From: Anaerolinea sp.
GTDB lineage: Bacteria > Chloroflexota > Anaerolineae > Anaerolineales > Villigracilaceae
Length of the DNA stretch: 64,000 nt
Assembly (NCBI GenBank): GCA_020723805.1
Contig: DYID01000013.1
Coordinates: 1 to 64,000 of the forward strand
Direction of reading: 5' to 3'
Positions 33,844-42,416 of the stretch are shown piece after piece (positions within the stretch are counted from its first letter, which is position 1; the number at the start of each line of letters is the position of its first letter). The notes below the pieces were generated by a model. The model saw only the letters and a list, made by a program, of their open reading frames with translations. It ran no database searches and was not told the origin of the DNA. The translations under genes and the position numbers were made by a program.

Positions 33844-33930
33844 GTGCGTTGCACCTTCGCCGCCAAAGAAAGCCCCAAGCCGCGTTTTGATTGTTTTTGT
33901 GGGTATATCTGCCCGTATGGTGCGACGCAC
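33844..33930. repeat. MITE-like element, right copy (87 bp, inverted)
   Basis: Termini GTGCGTTGCACC and GGTGCGACGCAC are inverted with one mismatch. Read on the minus strand it has TGCGTCGCACC, nine bases, then GATATACCCACAAAA, the same spacing as the left copy at 32498. The other half of the interior has diverged. Confidence 0.65.
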
Positions 33931-33934
33931 TGCT

Positions 33935-34663
33935 TTACAGGCTTTGGCTTTGCCTTCGAACTGATTCGCTTGCGATGAAGACAATAAGCAGAATTGCCCA
34001 TGCCACAATCTGCGCCAGCCGCAGCCCGCCGAGAATCAGGATGCTGTCGCCGCGAAAGGCTTCGAGGAAGAGACGCGCCCCGGCGGTCAGTGCGGCAAAA
34101 TGCAGGAAGAGAAGCCCGCTGGGAGAATCGGCTTTTCGAGACCAGAGCCAGCCAAAGATTAAGAGCGAAGCGAGCAGTTCGTAGAGTTGAGTCGGATGCC
34201 GCACCGCGTTCCACAGGTCAATGCCCCAGGGTAGGGAGGTGGGACTGCCGAAGGCGGTCCCTGCGGCGAGGTGGGCAAGGTGCAGACCGATGGCAAGCAT
34301 GGCGAAGATGGGGGTCAGGGCGTCGAGCGTTCCCCAGAGGCGAAGTTTCTGCCGCTGACCGTAAATCAAGCCAACGAGAATCGCTGCGACCAATCCGCTC
34401 ATCGGGTCGAACAGGTCGGGGTTGGGCGAAAAGATGCTGAACGGGCTTTGCGAAAAGGCGGAGAAGTTGGAGAGCGCAAAGAGCAGACGCCCGCCGATGA
34501 CGTAGGCGATGAGGCTGTTGAACGTCAGGTTGTTGAGCTGTTCTTTGGAGACGCCGTGACGTTCGCTCCGTTTTTCAGCGAGGGCAAGACCGATCCACAG
34601 CGCAGCAATGAGGAGGATGAAATGACGCGGCGGGGCGAAGAGGGAGCGGAAGACTTCGATCAT
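33935..34663 (-). CDS. Prolipoprotein diacylglyceryl transferase (Lgt)-like membrane protein
   Basis: The 242-residue protein has about seven helices in the Lgt arrangement. It retains AYVIGGRLLFAL after helix 2 and NAVRHPTQLYELLASLLI with the family's H-P-x-Q-L-Y-E. The usual signature R-x-G-N-F-x-N-G-E is replaced by HLAHLAAGTAFGSPTSLPWG, so the phosphatidylglycerol-to-cysteine transferase activity is uncertain. It overlaps the TlpA-like gene upstream by four bases; pairing with a membrane thioredoxin suggests a role in envelope protein maturation. Confidence 0.72.
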   Translation of the reverse strand: MIEVFRSLFAPPRHFILLIAALWIGLALAEKRSERHGVSKEQLNNLTFNSLIAYVIGGRLLFALSNFSAFSQSPFSIFSPNPDLFDPMSGLVAAILVGLIYGQRQKLRLWGTLDALTPIFAMLAIGLHLAHLAAGTAFGSPTSLPWGIDLWNAVRHPTQLYELLASLLIFGWLWSRKADSPSGLLFLHFAALTAGARLFLEAFRGDSILILGGLRLAQIVAWAILLIVFIASESVRRQSQSL

Positions 34664-35202
34664 TTCAAAATCTCCTCCACACGGGTGCGGAGCAGCGCCT
34701 CCGCCATCGGTCCGCCGATGACCACTTCGCGGATGATGCCGTCGCGGTCAATGAAGAAGGAGGAGGGCAGGGAGCGCAGTTGATAGGCGGGTCCCACGCT
34801 GGCGGTTTCGTCGAGCAGGATGGGAAAGGTCAGACCGTATTCCTCGACGAAGGGGGCGATGTTCGCAAAGGTGTCCTGATAGGTCATGTTGACGGCAAGG
34901 ACGACGAAGCCCTGTTCCTTGTACTCGTTGTAGATTTTTTGGATGGCGGGCATCTCGGCGCGGCAGGGCGGGCACCACGTTGCCCACAGGTTGACCAGCA
35001 CCGCCTGCCCGCGCAGGTCGGAGAGTTTGACCGTCCCGCCTTCGAGCGTTTTCAACTCGAAATCGGGCGCGAGGAACCCCGCTTGCGGCGCGGGGATTTG
35101 ACCGGCGGTGGAGATGCCCGTTTTGTCTGCGCTGACGAAGGTCCAGGCAAGACCGAGCAGGAGAACGAGAGCGTAGGTAATGCGGCGTTGGGTTGAGTTC
35201 AT
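34660..35202 (-). CDS. TlpA/ResA-like membrane-anchored thioredoxin
   Basis: The 180-residue protein has an N-terminal anchor (YALVLLLGLAWTFVSA) and an AhpC/TSA-TlpA thioredoxin domain with the redox motif WATWCPPCRAEMP and the cis-Pro region LRSLPSSFFIDRDG. It would reduce disulfides outside the membrane. Start ATG 35202 is preferred because the anchor follows at once; an upstream in-frame start at 35229 would add nine residues. It is cotranscribed with the Lgt-like gene. Confidence 0.9.
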   Translation of the reverse strand: MNSTQRRITYALVLLLGLAWTFVSADKTGISTAGQIPAPQAGFLAPDFELKTLEGGTVKLSDLRGQAVLVNLWATWCPPCRAEMPAIQKIYNEYKEQGFVVLAVNMTYQDTFANIAPFVEEYGLTFPILLDETASVGPAYQLRSLPSSFFIDRDGIIREVVIGGPMAEALLRTRVEEILK

Positions 35203-35350
35203 GCTGTATTGTTGGATTACTCCTTCCAAATCTTACGGTTGAAACCTGTTGCTGTTGGCTTTGCCAGATCCAACAGTCAGAATTTGCCTGCGCGATTATA
35301 TCCCTTCACCGATGGTAAAATGGTGCATCTCACCACATCAGGTATAACGC

Positions 35351-37351
35351 ATGACAGACCACACCCTCGACACACTCAGCGCAAGCCTTCAAACCCGCGC
35401 CATCAATACGCTGCGATTTCTCTCGGTAGATGCCGTTCAACAAGCCAACTCGGGACATCCGGGTCTCCCGATGGGCGCCGCCGCCATGGCGTTCACCCTC
35501 TGGACTCGTCACCTGCGCCACAACCCCCGCAACCCCAAATGGCACGGACGCGACCGCTTCATCCTTTCGGGCGGGCATGGTTCGATGCTCCTCTATTCTT
35601 TGCTCCACCTGACGGGGTACGACGTCAGCCTTGATGACCTGAAGAACTTTCGCCAGTGGGGGAGCATCACGCCCGGTCACCCCGAATACGGACTCACCCC
35701 CGGCGTGGAGATGACCACCGGTCCGCTTGGGCAGGGATTTGCCGCCGGTGTGGGCATGGCGATTGCCCAGGCGCATCTCGCCGCGCTCTTCAACAAGCCC
35801 GGGCATGAACTCATCCAATCCTACATCTACGCCATCGTCACTGACGGCGACCTGATGGAGGGCGTCGCCTCCGAAGCCGCCTCGCTGGCGGGGCATCTCC
35901 AACTTGGACGCCTCATCTACCTCTACGACGACAACCACATCTCGATTGACGGCTCCACCGACCTCGCCTTCACCGAAGACCGCGCCAAGCGCTTCGAGGC
36001 ATACGGCTGGCACGTGCAAAAAGTGGAAGACGGCAACGACGTGGAAGCGATTGACAGGGCAATTCAGGAAGCCAAACGCGACCCGCGTCCGTCCATCATC
36101 ATGTGCCGCACCATTATTGGATATGGCGCACCCCACCGGCAGGGGACTGCCAAGGCGCACGGCGAGCCGCTCGGCGACGAGGAACTCAACGCCGCCAAAC
36201 AAAACCTGGGCTGGGTTCTCGAACCGCGCTTTTACATCCCCGACGATGTTCTGGCGTTCTTCCGCAAAGCCGTGGAGCGCGGGCGCGAACTCGAAGCCGA
36301 TTGGAAGATGAGACTGGAAGCGTACAGCCGCCTCTACCCGCAGCTGGGCGCGGAGTTGAAGCGCCGTCTCGCGGGCGAACTTCCCGAAGGCTGGGTTTCC
36401 AGCCTCCCGACCTTCCCCGCCGACTCCAAAGGCATGGCAACACGCGCCGCCTCCGGCAAAATCATCAACGCCCTCGCGCCCGTCCTGCCCGAACTCATCG
36501 GCGGCTCGGCGGATTTGGCTCCCTCCAACAACACCAAAATTGACGGCAGCCCCGCCTTCCAGAAGGATTCGCGCGAGGGGCGCAACTTCCACTTTGGCGT
36601 GCGCGAACACGCCATGGGCGCGGCGCTGAACGGCATGAACCTGTTCGGCGGCGTGATTGCCTACGGCGGCACGTTCCTCGTCTTCTCGGATTACATGAAA
36701 CCCGCCATCCGCATCGCGGCGTTGTCGCACATTCCATCCATCTTCATCTTCACGCACGACTCGGTGGGGCTGGGCGAAGACGGTCCCACCCATCAGCCCA
36801 TCGAACATCTTGCCGCGCTGCGGGCGGTTCCAAACCTGGTGGTGATACGCCCGGCGGATGCCAACGAAGTGCGCGAGGCGTGGAAGGTTGCCATCTCCCG
36901 CCGCGACGGTCCCACCGCGCTGGCTCTCACCCGTCAGGCTGTGCCGACGCTCGAAAACGAAAATGCCGCCCAACTCGCACGCGGCGCGTATGTGTTGAAG
37001 GACTTCGGCGAACCTGAAATCATCCTCATGGCGTCGGGCTCGGAGGTCAGCCTCATTTTGGATGCGGCGCAGAAACTGCACGAGGAAGGGCGCGGCGTGC
37101 GCGTGGTGTCCTTCCCCAGTTGGGAATTGTTCGAGATGCAGGACGAGGCATATCGCGAGTCTGTTTTGCCGAAACGCATTCAGAAGAGACTCGCCGTCGA
37201 AGCGGGAGCAAGCCTCGGCTGGGAACGATACGCAGCGTCCGTCCTCGGCATTGACCACTACGGCGCGTCCGCTCCGTACAAAGTCATCTTCGAGAAGTTC
37301 GGGTTCACTGTGGAGAATGTTGCCGCAAAAGCGAGAGCGTTAATTGCGTAG
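35351..37351 (+). CDS. tkt: Transketolase
   Basis: The 666-residue thiamine-diphosphate enzyme transfers two-carbon units between sugar phosphates in the non-oxidative pentose phosphate pathway. It has the N-terminal [30 protein letters not shown], the TPP motif GDGD-like [20 protein letters not shown] with DDNHISIDG, and the pyrimidine-domain signature [19 protein letters not shown]. Full length. rpiB and a tal-pgi fusion follow on the same strand with gaps of 58 and 8 bases. A long antisense reading frame opposite it is a codon-composition artefact. Confidence 0.97.
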   Translation: MTDHTLDTLSASLQTRAINTLRFLSVDAVQQANSGHPGLPMGAAAMAFTLWTRHLRHNPRNPKWHGRDRFILSGGHGSMLLYSLLHLTGYDVSLDDLKNFRQWGSITPGHPEYGLTPGVEMTTGPLGQGFAAGVGMAIAQAHLAALFNKPGHELIQSYIYAIVTDGDLMEGVASEAASLAGHLQLGRLIYLYDDNHISIDGSTDLAFTEDRAKRFEAYGWHVQKVEDGNDVEAIDRAIQEAKRDPRPSIIMCRTIIGYGAPHRQGTAKAHGEPLGDEELNAAKQNLGWVLEPRFYIPDDVLAFFRKAVERGRELEADWKMRLEAYSRLYPQLGAELKRRLAGELPEGWVSSLPTFPADSKGMATRAASGKIINALAPVLPELIGGSADLAPSNNTKIDGSPAFQKDSREGRNFHFGVREHAMGAALNGMNLFGGVIAYGGTFLVFSDYMKPAIRIAALSHIPSIFIFTHDSVGLGEDGPTHQPIEHLAALRAVPNLVVIRPADANEVREAWKVAISRRDGPTALALTRQAVPTLENENAAQLARGAYVLKDFGEPEIILMASGSEVSLILDAAQKLHEEGRGVRVVSFPSWELFEMQDEAYRESVLPKRIQKRLAVEAGASLGWERYAASVLGIDHYGASAPYKVIFEKFGFTVENVAAKARALIA

Positions 37352-37399
37352 TAGCGACTTCAGTCGCTATTGTTGGATGACTGAAGCCATCACTACGGA
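37348..37399. repeat. Two opposed copies of the ACTTCAGT hairpin repeat
   Basis: GTAGCGACTTCAGTCGCT begins at the tkt stop codon and is followed by GATGACTGAAGCCATCACTAC, a reversed copy. The pair could fold as one RNA structure between tkt and rpiB. Confidence 0.6.
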
Positions 37400-37409
37400 G
37401 GAATAAATC

Positions 37410-37877
37410 ATGAAAATTGCCGTTGGTTTTGACCATGCGGGTTTCCCGCTCAAACAGGTTGTCCTGGAAGCCGTCCGCGCGGCGGGACACGAACCCATTG
37501 ACCTCGGCACGTACTCCGCCGAAAGCGTGGACTTTCCCGACTTCGCCGAAAAGGTCGGGCGCGCCATCCAAAACGGAGAAGCCGAACGCGGCATCCTGTG
37601 CTGTGGTTCGGGCATCGGCGCGTGTATCGCCGCCAACAAGATGAAAGGCGTGTACGCCTCCATTTGTCACGATACCTATTCCGCCGCACAGGGCGTGATG
37701 CACGACGACATGAATGTGCTGTGTCTCGGCGGGCGCGTAATCGGACCCGAACTTGCCAGAGTGCTTATCCTTGCGTTCTTAAATGCTCAGTATCAAGGCA
37801 ATCAGGCAGGCGGGGAAAGACTTGCAAGACGTGTAGGAAAAATACACAAAATGGAAAACGGCGAATCCGTTTTATAG
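37410..37877 (+). CDS. rpiB: Ribose-5-phosphate isomerase B
   Basis: The 155-residue LacA/RpiB enzyme interconverts ribose-5- and ribulose-5-phosphate. It has [14 protein letters not shown] at the N-terminus, the active-site Cys region [17 protein letters not shown], and [33 protein letters not shown] provides a strong ribosome-binding site. It lies eight bases before the tal-pgi gene. Confidence 0.96.
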   Translation: MKIAVGFDHAGFPLKQVVLEAVRAAGHEPIDLGTYSAESVDFPDFAEKVGRAIQNGEAERGILCCGSGIGACIAANKMKGVYASICHDTYSAAQGVMHDDMNVLCLGGRVIGPELARVLILAFLNAQYQGNQAGGERLARRVGKIHKMENGESVL

Positions 37878-37885
37878 AGGTTCAA

Positions 37886-40645
37886 ATGCCAGACCCAATC
37901 ACCAAACTTACCCAACTCGGACAATCCCTCTGGTACGACAACATCCAGCGCCGCCTGCTCGAAAACGGCGAACTCCAAGCCATGATCGAGCGCGGCGAGA
38001 TTCGCGGTGTCACATCCAACCCCGCCATCTTCAACAACGCCATCGCCAAAACCAGTGACTACGACTCCGCCCTCACGCCGCTTGCCTGGGCGGGCTGGGA
38101 CGCCGAAAAAATCTTCTGGCAGCTTGCCATTGAAGACATCAAAGCCGCCTGCAACGCCTTCCAACCGCTCTACGAAGAGTCGAACGGCGGCGACGGCTAC
38201 GTCAGCCTCGAGGTCAGCCCCTACATCGCGCACGACACCAACGCCACCGTCGCCCAAGCCGAGCAACTGTGGGCGCGCGTCCGCCGTCCGAACCTCATGG
38301 TCAAAATTCCCGCCACAAAGGAAGGCATCCCCGCCATCCGCAAGGCGATTGCCGCAGGCGTCAACGTCAACGTCACGCTTATCTTTTCACTGACGCGCTA
38401 TGCCGAAGTGATGAACGCCTACCTCAGCGGACTCGAAGACCGCCTTGCCGCAGGTCACCCCATTGACCATATCGCCTCGGTCGCCTCGTTCTTCGTCTCG
38501 CGCGTGGATTCCAAAATTGACCCCAAACTCCCCGAAGGTTCGCCTCTGCGCGGCAAAGCCGCCATCGCCAACGCCAAACTCGCCTACGACCTCTACCAGC
38601 AAACCTTCGCAGGACGCCGCTGGGAGAATCTCAAGGTCAAAGGCGCGCGCGTTCAGCGTCCGCTGTGGGCAAGCACCAGCACCAAGAATCCCGCCTACCC
38701 CGACACCATCTACGTGGACAACCTCATCGGACCCGAAACCGTCAACACCGTCCCGCCGCAAACGCTCGAAGCGTTCAAAGATCACGGCGTTGCCGAAGTG
38801 ACCCTCGTGCGCGGTCTCGATGAGGCGCGGGATGCCATCGCTCAACTCGAAGCGCTGGGCATCTCGATGGAAGTCGTCACGCAGGAACTGGAAGACGAGG
38901 GAGTCAAAGCCTTTGCGGACGCCTTCACGCAACTGCTTGCCACCATTGACGAACGCCGCAAAGCCGCCGCCTCTTCTCTTGGACCGATTGCTGATTCTGT
39001 TTCCAAACGGATTGCCCAACTGGAGGCGGATTCGGTCCCCGCCCGCCTGTGGCGGCATGACCCGTCGCTGTGGGCTTCGGAGAAAGACAAAGCCGGTCGG
39101 CACGAAGTGACCATCCGCATGGGCTGGCTCGATTCCACCGACAAGGCGCGCAGGAAGTTGAAGGAATATCAGACGTTCGCCAAAGAAATCAAAAAAGCCA
39201 AACTTGACCGCGTGCTTGTCCTCGGCATGGGCGGCTCCTCGTTGACCGCTGAAGTGTTCAGTTTACTTCTCCCCTCACTTTCAGAGAAAATGGGGGGAGA
39301 TCGAGAGGGGGGTCTCCGCCTGGGCATCCTCGACTCCACCGACCCCGCGCAAGTGGCGGAAGCCGCTCAAAACTTCCCGCCCGAAAAATCCCTCTACATC
39401 GTCGCCAGCAAATCGGGCGGCACAGCCGAAGTCATGGCGGCGTTCGAATACTTCTGGAAACTCAGCAAAAGAGACGGCTCGCACTTTGCTGCCATCACCG
39501 ACCCCGGCACCTCGCTCGAAGCGTTGGCGAGGAAACGCGGCTTCCGCAAAATCTTCCTTGCTGATGAGATGGTGGGCGGACGCTACTCCGCGCTGACCGA
39601 CTTCGGTCTCGTCCCTGCCGCGCTGCTCGGCGTGGACTTGACCCGTCTGCTCGACCGCGCGGACTGGATGCGGAATCAGTGTTCGGAGAATTGTCCCGCC
39701 GCGCGCGACCCCGGCTTGGCGCTGGGAGCCGTCCTGGGCGAGGCGGCTTTGGGCGGGCGCGACAAGTTGACGGTCCTGGCAGATGCGCCTGTATCCCCAT
39801 TCGCAAATTGGATCGAGCAAATCATCGCCGAGTCCAGCGGCAAGAACGGCAAAGGCATCCTGCCCGTCCCGCTGGAGCCGATTGGGAATCCCGAAGTCTA
39901 TGGCGATGACCGCATCTTCGTCTATCTCCGCCAAAGCGGCGAACACGACGAAGCGATTGCCAAACTGCAAGCCGCCGGTCACCCCGTTATCCAATTACCA
40001 ATTACTAATTTCTACGACATCGGCGCCGAAATCTACCGCTGGGAAATCGCCACCGCCGTTGCCTGTCATATTTTGGGCGTCAACGCCTTCGACCAGCCCA
40101 ACGTGGAATCGAGTAAGAAAATCACCAAGGCGAAGATTGCCGAATACCAGAAGAAGGGCAAACTGCGCGAGGGCAAGCCCGCATGGAAGAAGGACGGTGT
40201 GACGGTGTTCTCGCCGGCGGCGGTGAAGGGCGCGTCGCTGAAAGCAGTGTTGAACGGCTTTTTGAAGAAGGCAAAGAAGGGCGGCTATGTTGCCGTCAAC
40301 GCCTACCTGCCGCGCAACGCCGAAAACTCGGACGCCCTGCAAAAAATGCGCGCCGCCATCCGCGCCAAAACGGGCAACGCTGTGACGGCTGGCTTTGGTC
40401 CGCGCTTCCAGCACTCGACGGGGCAGTTCCACAAAGGCGGACCGAAGAACGCGCTGTTCCTTGTCATCACCGCCGAACCCGAAAAGGACATCGCCATCCC
40501 GAATCAGGGTCTGACCTTCGGCACGCTCATCCGCGCGCAGGCAGTGGGCGATTACGAAGCGCTGATTGAAGCGAAGAGGAAAGTACTGCGCGTCCATTTG
40601 CCGTCGATAAAAGCCATTGCTGAGATCGTCAAGGCTTTGGAATAA
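37886..40645 (+). CDS. tal-pgi: Bifunctional transaldolase / glucose-6-phosphate isomerase
   Basis: The 919-residue fusion has transaldolase at residues 1-360 ([13 protein letters not shown]; Schiff-base Lys in [30 protein letters not shown]) and glucose-6-phosphate isomerase after about 410 ([47 protein letters not shown]). The fusion couples the pentose phosphate pathway to glycolysis and is known in some Chloroflexota and cyanobacteria. Start ATG 37886 opens the transaldolase domain cleanly; the reading frame is open upstream but overlaps rpiB. A stretch CCAATTACCAATTACTAATT near 39990 (QLPITN) looks like an intergenic repeat motif inside the gene. Confidence 0.95.
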   Translation: MPDPITKLTQLGQSLWYDNIQRRLLENGELQAMIERGEIRGVTSNPAIFNNAIAKTSDYDSALTPLAWAGWDAEKIFWQLAIEDIKAACNAFQPLYEESNGGDGYVSLEVSPYIAHDTNATVAQAEQLWARVRRPNLMVKIPATKEGIPAIRKAIAAGVNVNVTLIFSLTRYAEVMNAYLSGLEDRLAAGHPIDHIASVASFFVSRVDSKIDPKLPEGSPLRGKAAIANAKLAYDLYQQTFAGRRWENLKVKGARVQRPLWASTSTKNPAYPDTIYVDNLIGPETVNTVPPQTLEAFKDHGVAEVTLVRGLDEARDAIAQLEALGISMEVVTQELEDEGVKAFADAFTQLLATIDERRKAAASSLGPIADSVSKRIAQLEADSVPARLWRHDPSLWASEKDKAGRHEVTIRMGWLDSTDKARRKLKEYQTFAKEIKKAKLDRVLVLGMGGSSLTAEVFSLLLPSLSEKMGGDREGGLRLGILDSTDPAQVAEAAQNFPPEKSLYIVASKSGGTAEVMAAFEYFWKLSKRDGSHFAAITDPGTSLEALARKRGFRKIFLADEMVGGRYSALTDFGLVPAALLGVDLTRLLDRADWMRNQCSENCPAARDPGLALGAVLGEAALGGRDKLTVLADAPVSPFANWIEQIIAESSGKNGKGILPVPLEPIGNPEVYGDDRIFVYLRQSGEHDEAIAKLQAAGHPVIQLPITNFYDIGAEIYRWEIATAVACHILGVNAFDQPNVESSKKITKAKIAEYQKKGKLREGKPAWKKDGVTVFSPAAVKGASLKAVLNGFLKKAKKGGYVAVNAYLPRNAENSDALQKMRAAIRAKTGNAVTAGFGPRFQHSTGQFHKGGPKNALFLVITAEPEKDIAIPNQGLTFGTLIRAQAVGDYEALIEAKRKVLRVHLPSIKAIAEIVKALE

Positions 40646-40650
40646 CGAGC

Positions 40651-40733
40651 TGATGTTACGCACCGTCCCGAAGGTTTGGCTGGAAAATAGACACAATTTG
40701 CGAAAACCTTCGGGACGGTGCGCGTAAGGTGAG
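40651..40733. repeat. Long palindromic repeat of the CCGTCCCGAAGG type
   Basis: GTTACGCACCGTCCCGAAGG (40655-40674) pairs with an almost perfect reverse copy ending at 40728. It can act as a terminator-like hairpin for the tkt operon. Its outer ends (TGATGTTACGC) are shared with the cloverleaf family at 16118. Confidence 0.8.
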
Positions 40734-40801
40734 GTTGTAACGGGCAAAAATTCGGTATGATAAAATTGACAAAACAAATCATCTTTTTTTGAGGCACTGT
40801 C

Positions 40802-41308
40802 ATGTCCGCACAAAAACTCTCCCGCCGCGAGGCACTCAAACTGCTGGCTGCCGCCACGGGCGCCGCCGCTCTCTCCACCCTGCCCCCTGCCTGGAGCAAA
40901 CCTGATTTACAAGTGGGCGCTTTGCCCGCCCATGCACAGACTTCGCTTCTTCATATCCTGAACACGCCTTTCCTTCCCGCAGAAATAGACTTAGGGCAGA
41001 GCTACTGTTGGGACGGCATCATCATCCGTTTTACAGCCGCTATTACCCCGCCTACGGCAGGAATTGTGCTGCAATATTCCCTTTCCTATAATCCTACAGG
41101 CGCCCCCGGTGCGATTACTTCGCCCAATCCAACAACCGGCACGGTAGCAACCAACGCGAGCGGACAGGCAAGCATTGATGTGACCGTCCTGCCTGCCAGT
41201 CCCTTCTTTGGTACGGAAGGCACTCTGACGGTCGTGTGGAGTTTTGTCAACCCAGCGGATGGCACGAACTCCGTTTCGCAAAACCATGATATTGTAGTTG
41301 CCTGTTAA
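40802..41308 (+). CDS. Tat-exported protein of unknown function, first gene of a PqqD/HprK-like operon
   Basis: The 168-residue protein has a twin-arginine signal, KLSRREALKLLAAATGAAAL, with likely cleavage after ALPAHAQ (residue 46). The mature part is about 120 residues, rich in Thr, Ser, Pro and Gly, with alternating strands that suggest an Ig-like domain. It has only two cysteines: Cys-69 in SYCWDG and Cys-168, the very last residue, which could pair or carry a modification. GAGG lies 7 bases before the ATG. Its stop overlaps the PqqD-like start by one base, so it is probably the substrate or reporter of that system. I do not recognise a named family. Confidence 0.75.
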   Translation: MSAQKLSRREALKLLAAATGAAALSTLPPAWSKPDLQVGALPAHAQTSLLHILNTPFLPAEIDLGQSYCWDGIIIRFTAAITPPTAGIVLQYSLSYNPTGAPGAITSPNPTTGTVATNASGQASIDVTVLPASPFFGTEGTLTVVWSFVNPADGTNSVSQNHDIVVAC

Positions 41309-41580
41309 TGGACCCGAACCTTTACCTGTGGCATGAAGAAGGATTTCAGTTGGAAACGCTGAACGGTGAAATTGTTCTCCTTCACCCTGTCCGTAACATC
41401 ATCATTCATGGCAGTCAGACCGCCTCACTTGTCTGGCAGTTGTGCGACGGCAGCCGCACGGTGGGCGCGATTGTGGAACTGTTGAGCGCGGCATATCCCG
41501 AGTCTGCCGACGACATCCAAAACGATGTCCCTGCCGCCATTCAGATGTTAATCAATCAAGGCGCATTGACGACCAAGTGA
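41308..41580 (+). CDS. PqqD-like peptide-binding protein (RRE fold)
   Basis: The 90-residue protein has the PqqD layout: a three-strand wing (FQLETLNGEIVLLHPVRNII), then GSQTASLVWQLCDGSRTVGA and the helix bundle IVELLSAAYPESADDIQNDV ending IQMLINQGALTTK. PqqD domains bind leader peptides of ribosomally made peptides, but related free-standing proteins also occur beside HprK-like kinases in polysaccharide or exported-protein loci. ATG 41308 overlaps the upstream stop (TAATG). There is no radical-SAM gene here. Confidence 0.82.
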   Translation: MDPNLYLWHEEGFQLETLNGEIVLLHPVRNIIIHGSQTASLVWQLCDGSRTVGAIVELLSAAYPESADDIQNDVPAAIQMLINQGALTTK

Positions 41581-42416
41581 GCGTCGGTACCTCCTGCGAC
41601 CACTTCATTCACTTTGCGGGCAATACGATTGGGGTCACCTCTGCCGACCCGCAGGTGTGCCGGGCAATCGAAACACACTTTAGGCATTGCCTGGGCGAAC
41701 ACGCACCGTCAATCGCAACCTACAAAATCACTGCCGTTGACCAAACCGGCTTTTCCATTTCGGTCAACGGCAGTGATTTATTGTCGAAATTTAGCCTGGG
41801 GCAGGCGATGCATTTCCTCATGCAAGACGGTCTCACCCGTTTGAACGGCGCGTCGGCAACCCACCTTGTCTTCCATGCCGCCGCTCTGGCACACCACAAG
41901 CAGGGAATCATCTTGTGTGGAAAAAGCGGCAGCGGAAAATCCACCCTGGCGGCATGGCTCACTGCCGCAGGGATGCAATATCTCACCGATGAAGTGATTT
42001 CCCTTGCCGTGAACGAAGAAAACATCAGCGGTTTTTGCCGTTCGATCGTTCTCAAACCGGGTTCAGCCTTTGTGTGGCGGAATTTGACGGCTGAAAACAG
42101 CATATTCCATCCTGACGATAACAGCGCCTGGGTCTCCCCAACCTTGCTCAATCCCACCGCCCCTTGCGCGAACGTCACACCGCGTATCCTGCTCTTCCCC
42201 CAATACACACCCGGCGCGCCTCTCCGCACTCAGCGGCTCACGCCAGCCGAAGCCTTGTTTCGCCTGTTGCAGTGCCTGGTCAACTCCCGTAACTTTCCCG
42301 ATGGCGGCATGAGCGCCGCCGCCCGCCTCACCCGACAAGTCCACGCCTACACCCTCGAATACTCCGACCTCGAAACCGTCGCGCAATGGATCACACAGAC
42401 CGCCTCCAAGCCATAG
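41577..42416 (+). CDS. HprK-like P-loop kinase
   Basis: The 279-residue protein has an N-terminal domain of about 95 residues and a kinase domain related to the C-terminal half of HPr kinase: HLVFHAAALAHHKQGIILCG, Walker A GKSGSGKSTLAAWL (residues 115-128) and YLTDEVISLAV with the acidic residues after the first beta-hairpin. No HPr protein is encoded nearby, and the HprK capture loop is not evident. The start is GTG 41577, overlapping the PqqD-like stop (GTGA); an upstream reading frame merely runs inside the previous gene. Related kinases modify lasso-peptide precursors. Confidence 0.82.
   Translation: MSVGTSCDHFIHFAGNTIGVTSADPQVCRAIETHFRHCLGEHAPSIATYKITAVDQTGFSISVNGSDLLSKFSLGQAMHFLMQDGLTRLNGASATHLVFHAAALAHHKQGIILCGKSGSGKSTLAAWLTAAGMQYLTDEVISLAVNEENISGFCRSIVLKPGSAFVWRNLTAENSIFHPDDNSAWVSPTLLNPTAPCANVTPRILLFPQYTPGAPLRTQRLTPAEALFRLLQCLVNSRNFPDGGMSAAARLTRQVHAYTLEYSDLETVAQWITQTASKP

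Noticed and set aside
35330-37258. 642-codon open frame on the minus strand opposite tkt
   Set aside because: The plus strand encodes a full transketolase with all motifs; the opposite frame is open because of GC-biased third positions and gives no recognisable protein.
37598-37885. Upstream extension of tal-pgi
   Set aside because: The frame overlaps rpiB and encodes Arg/Cys-rich nonsense; ATG 37886 starts the transaldolase fold.
41442-41576. Upstream ATG start for the HprK-like gene
   Set aside because: It falls inside the PqqD-like gene; the translation is unlike any HprK N-terminus, whereas GTG 41577 gives ordinary coupling.
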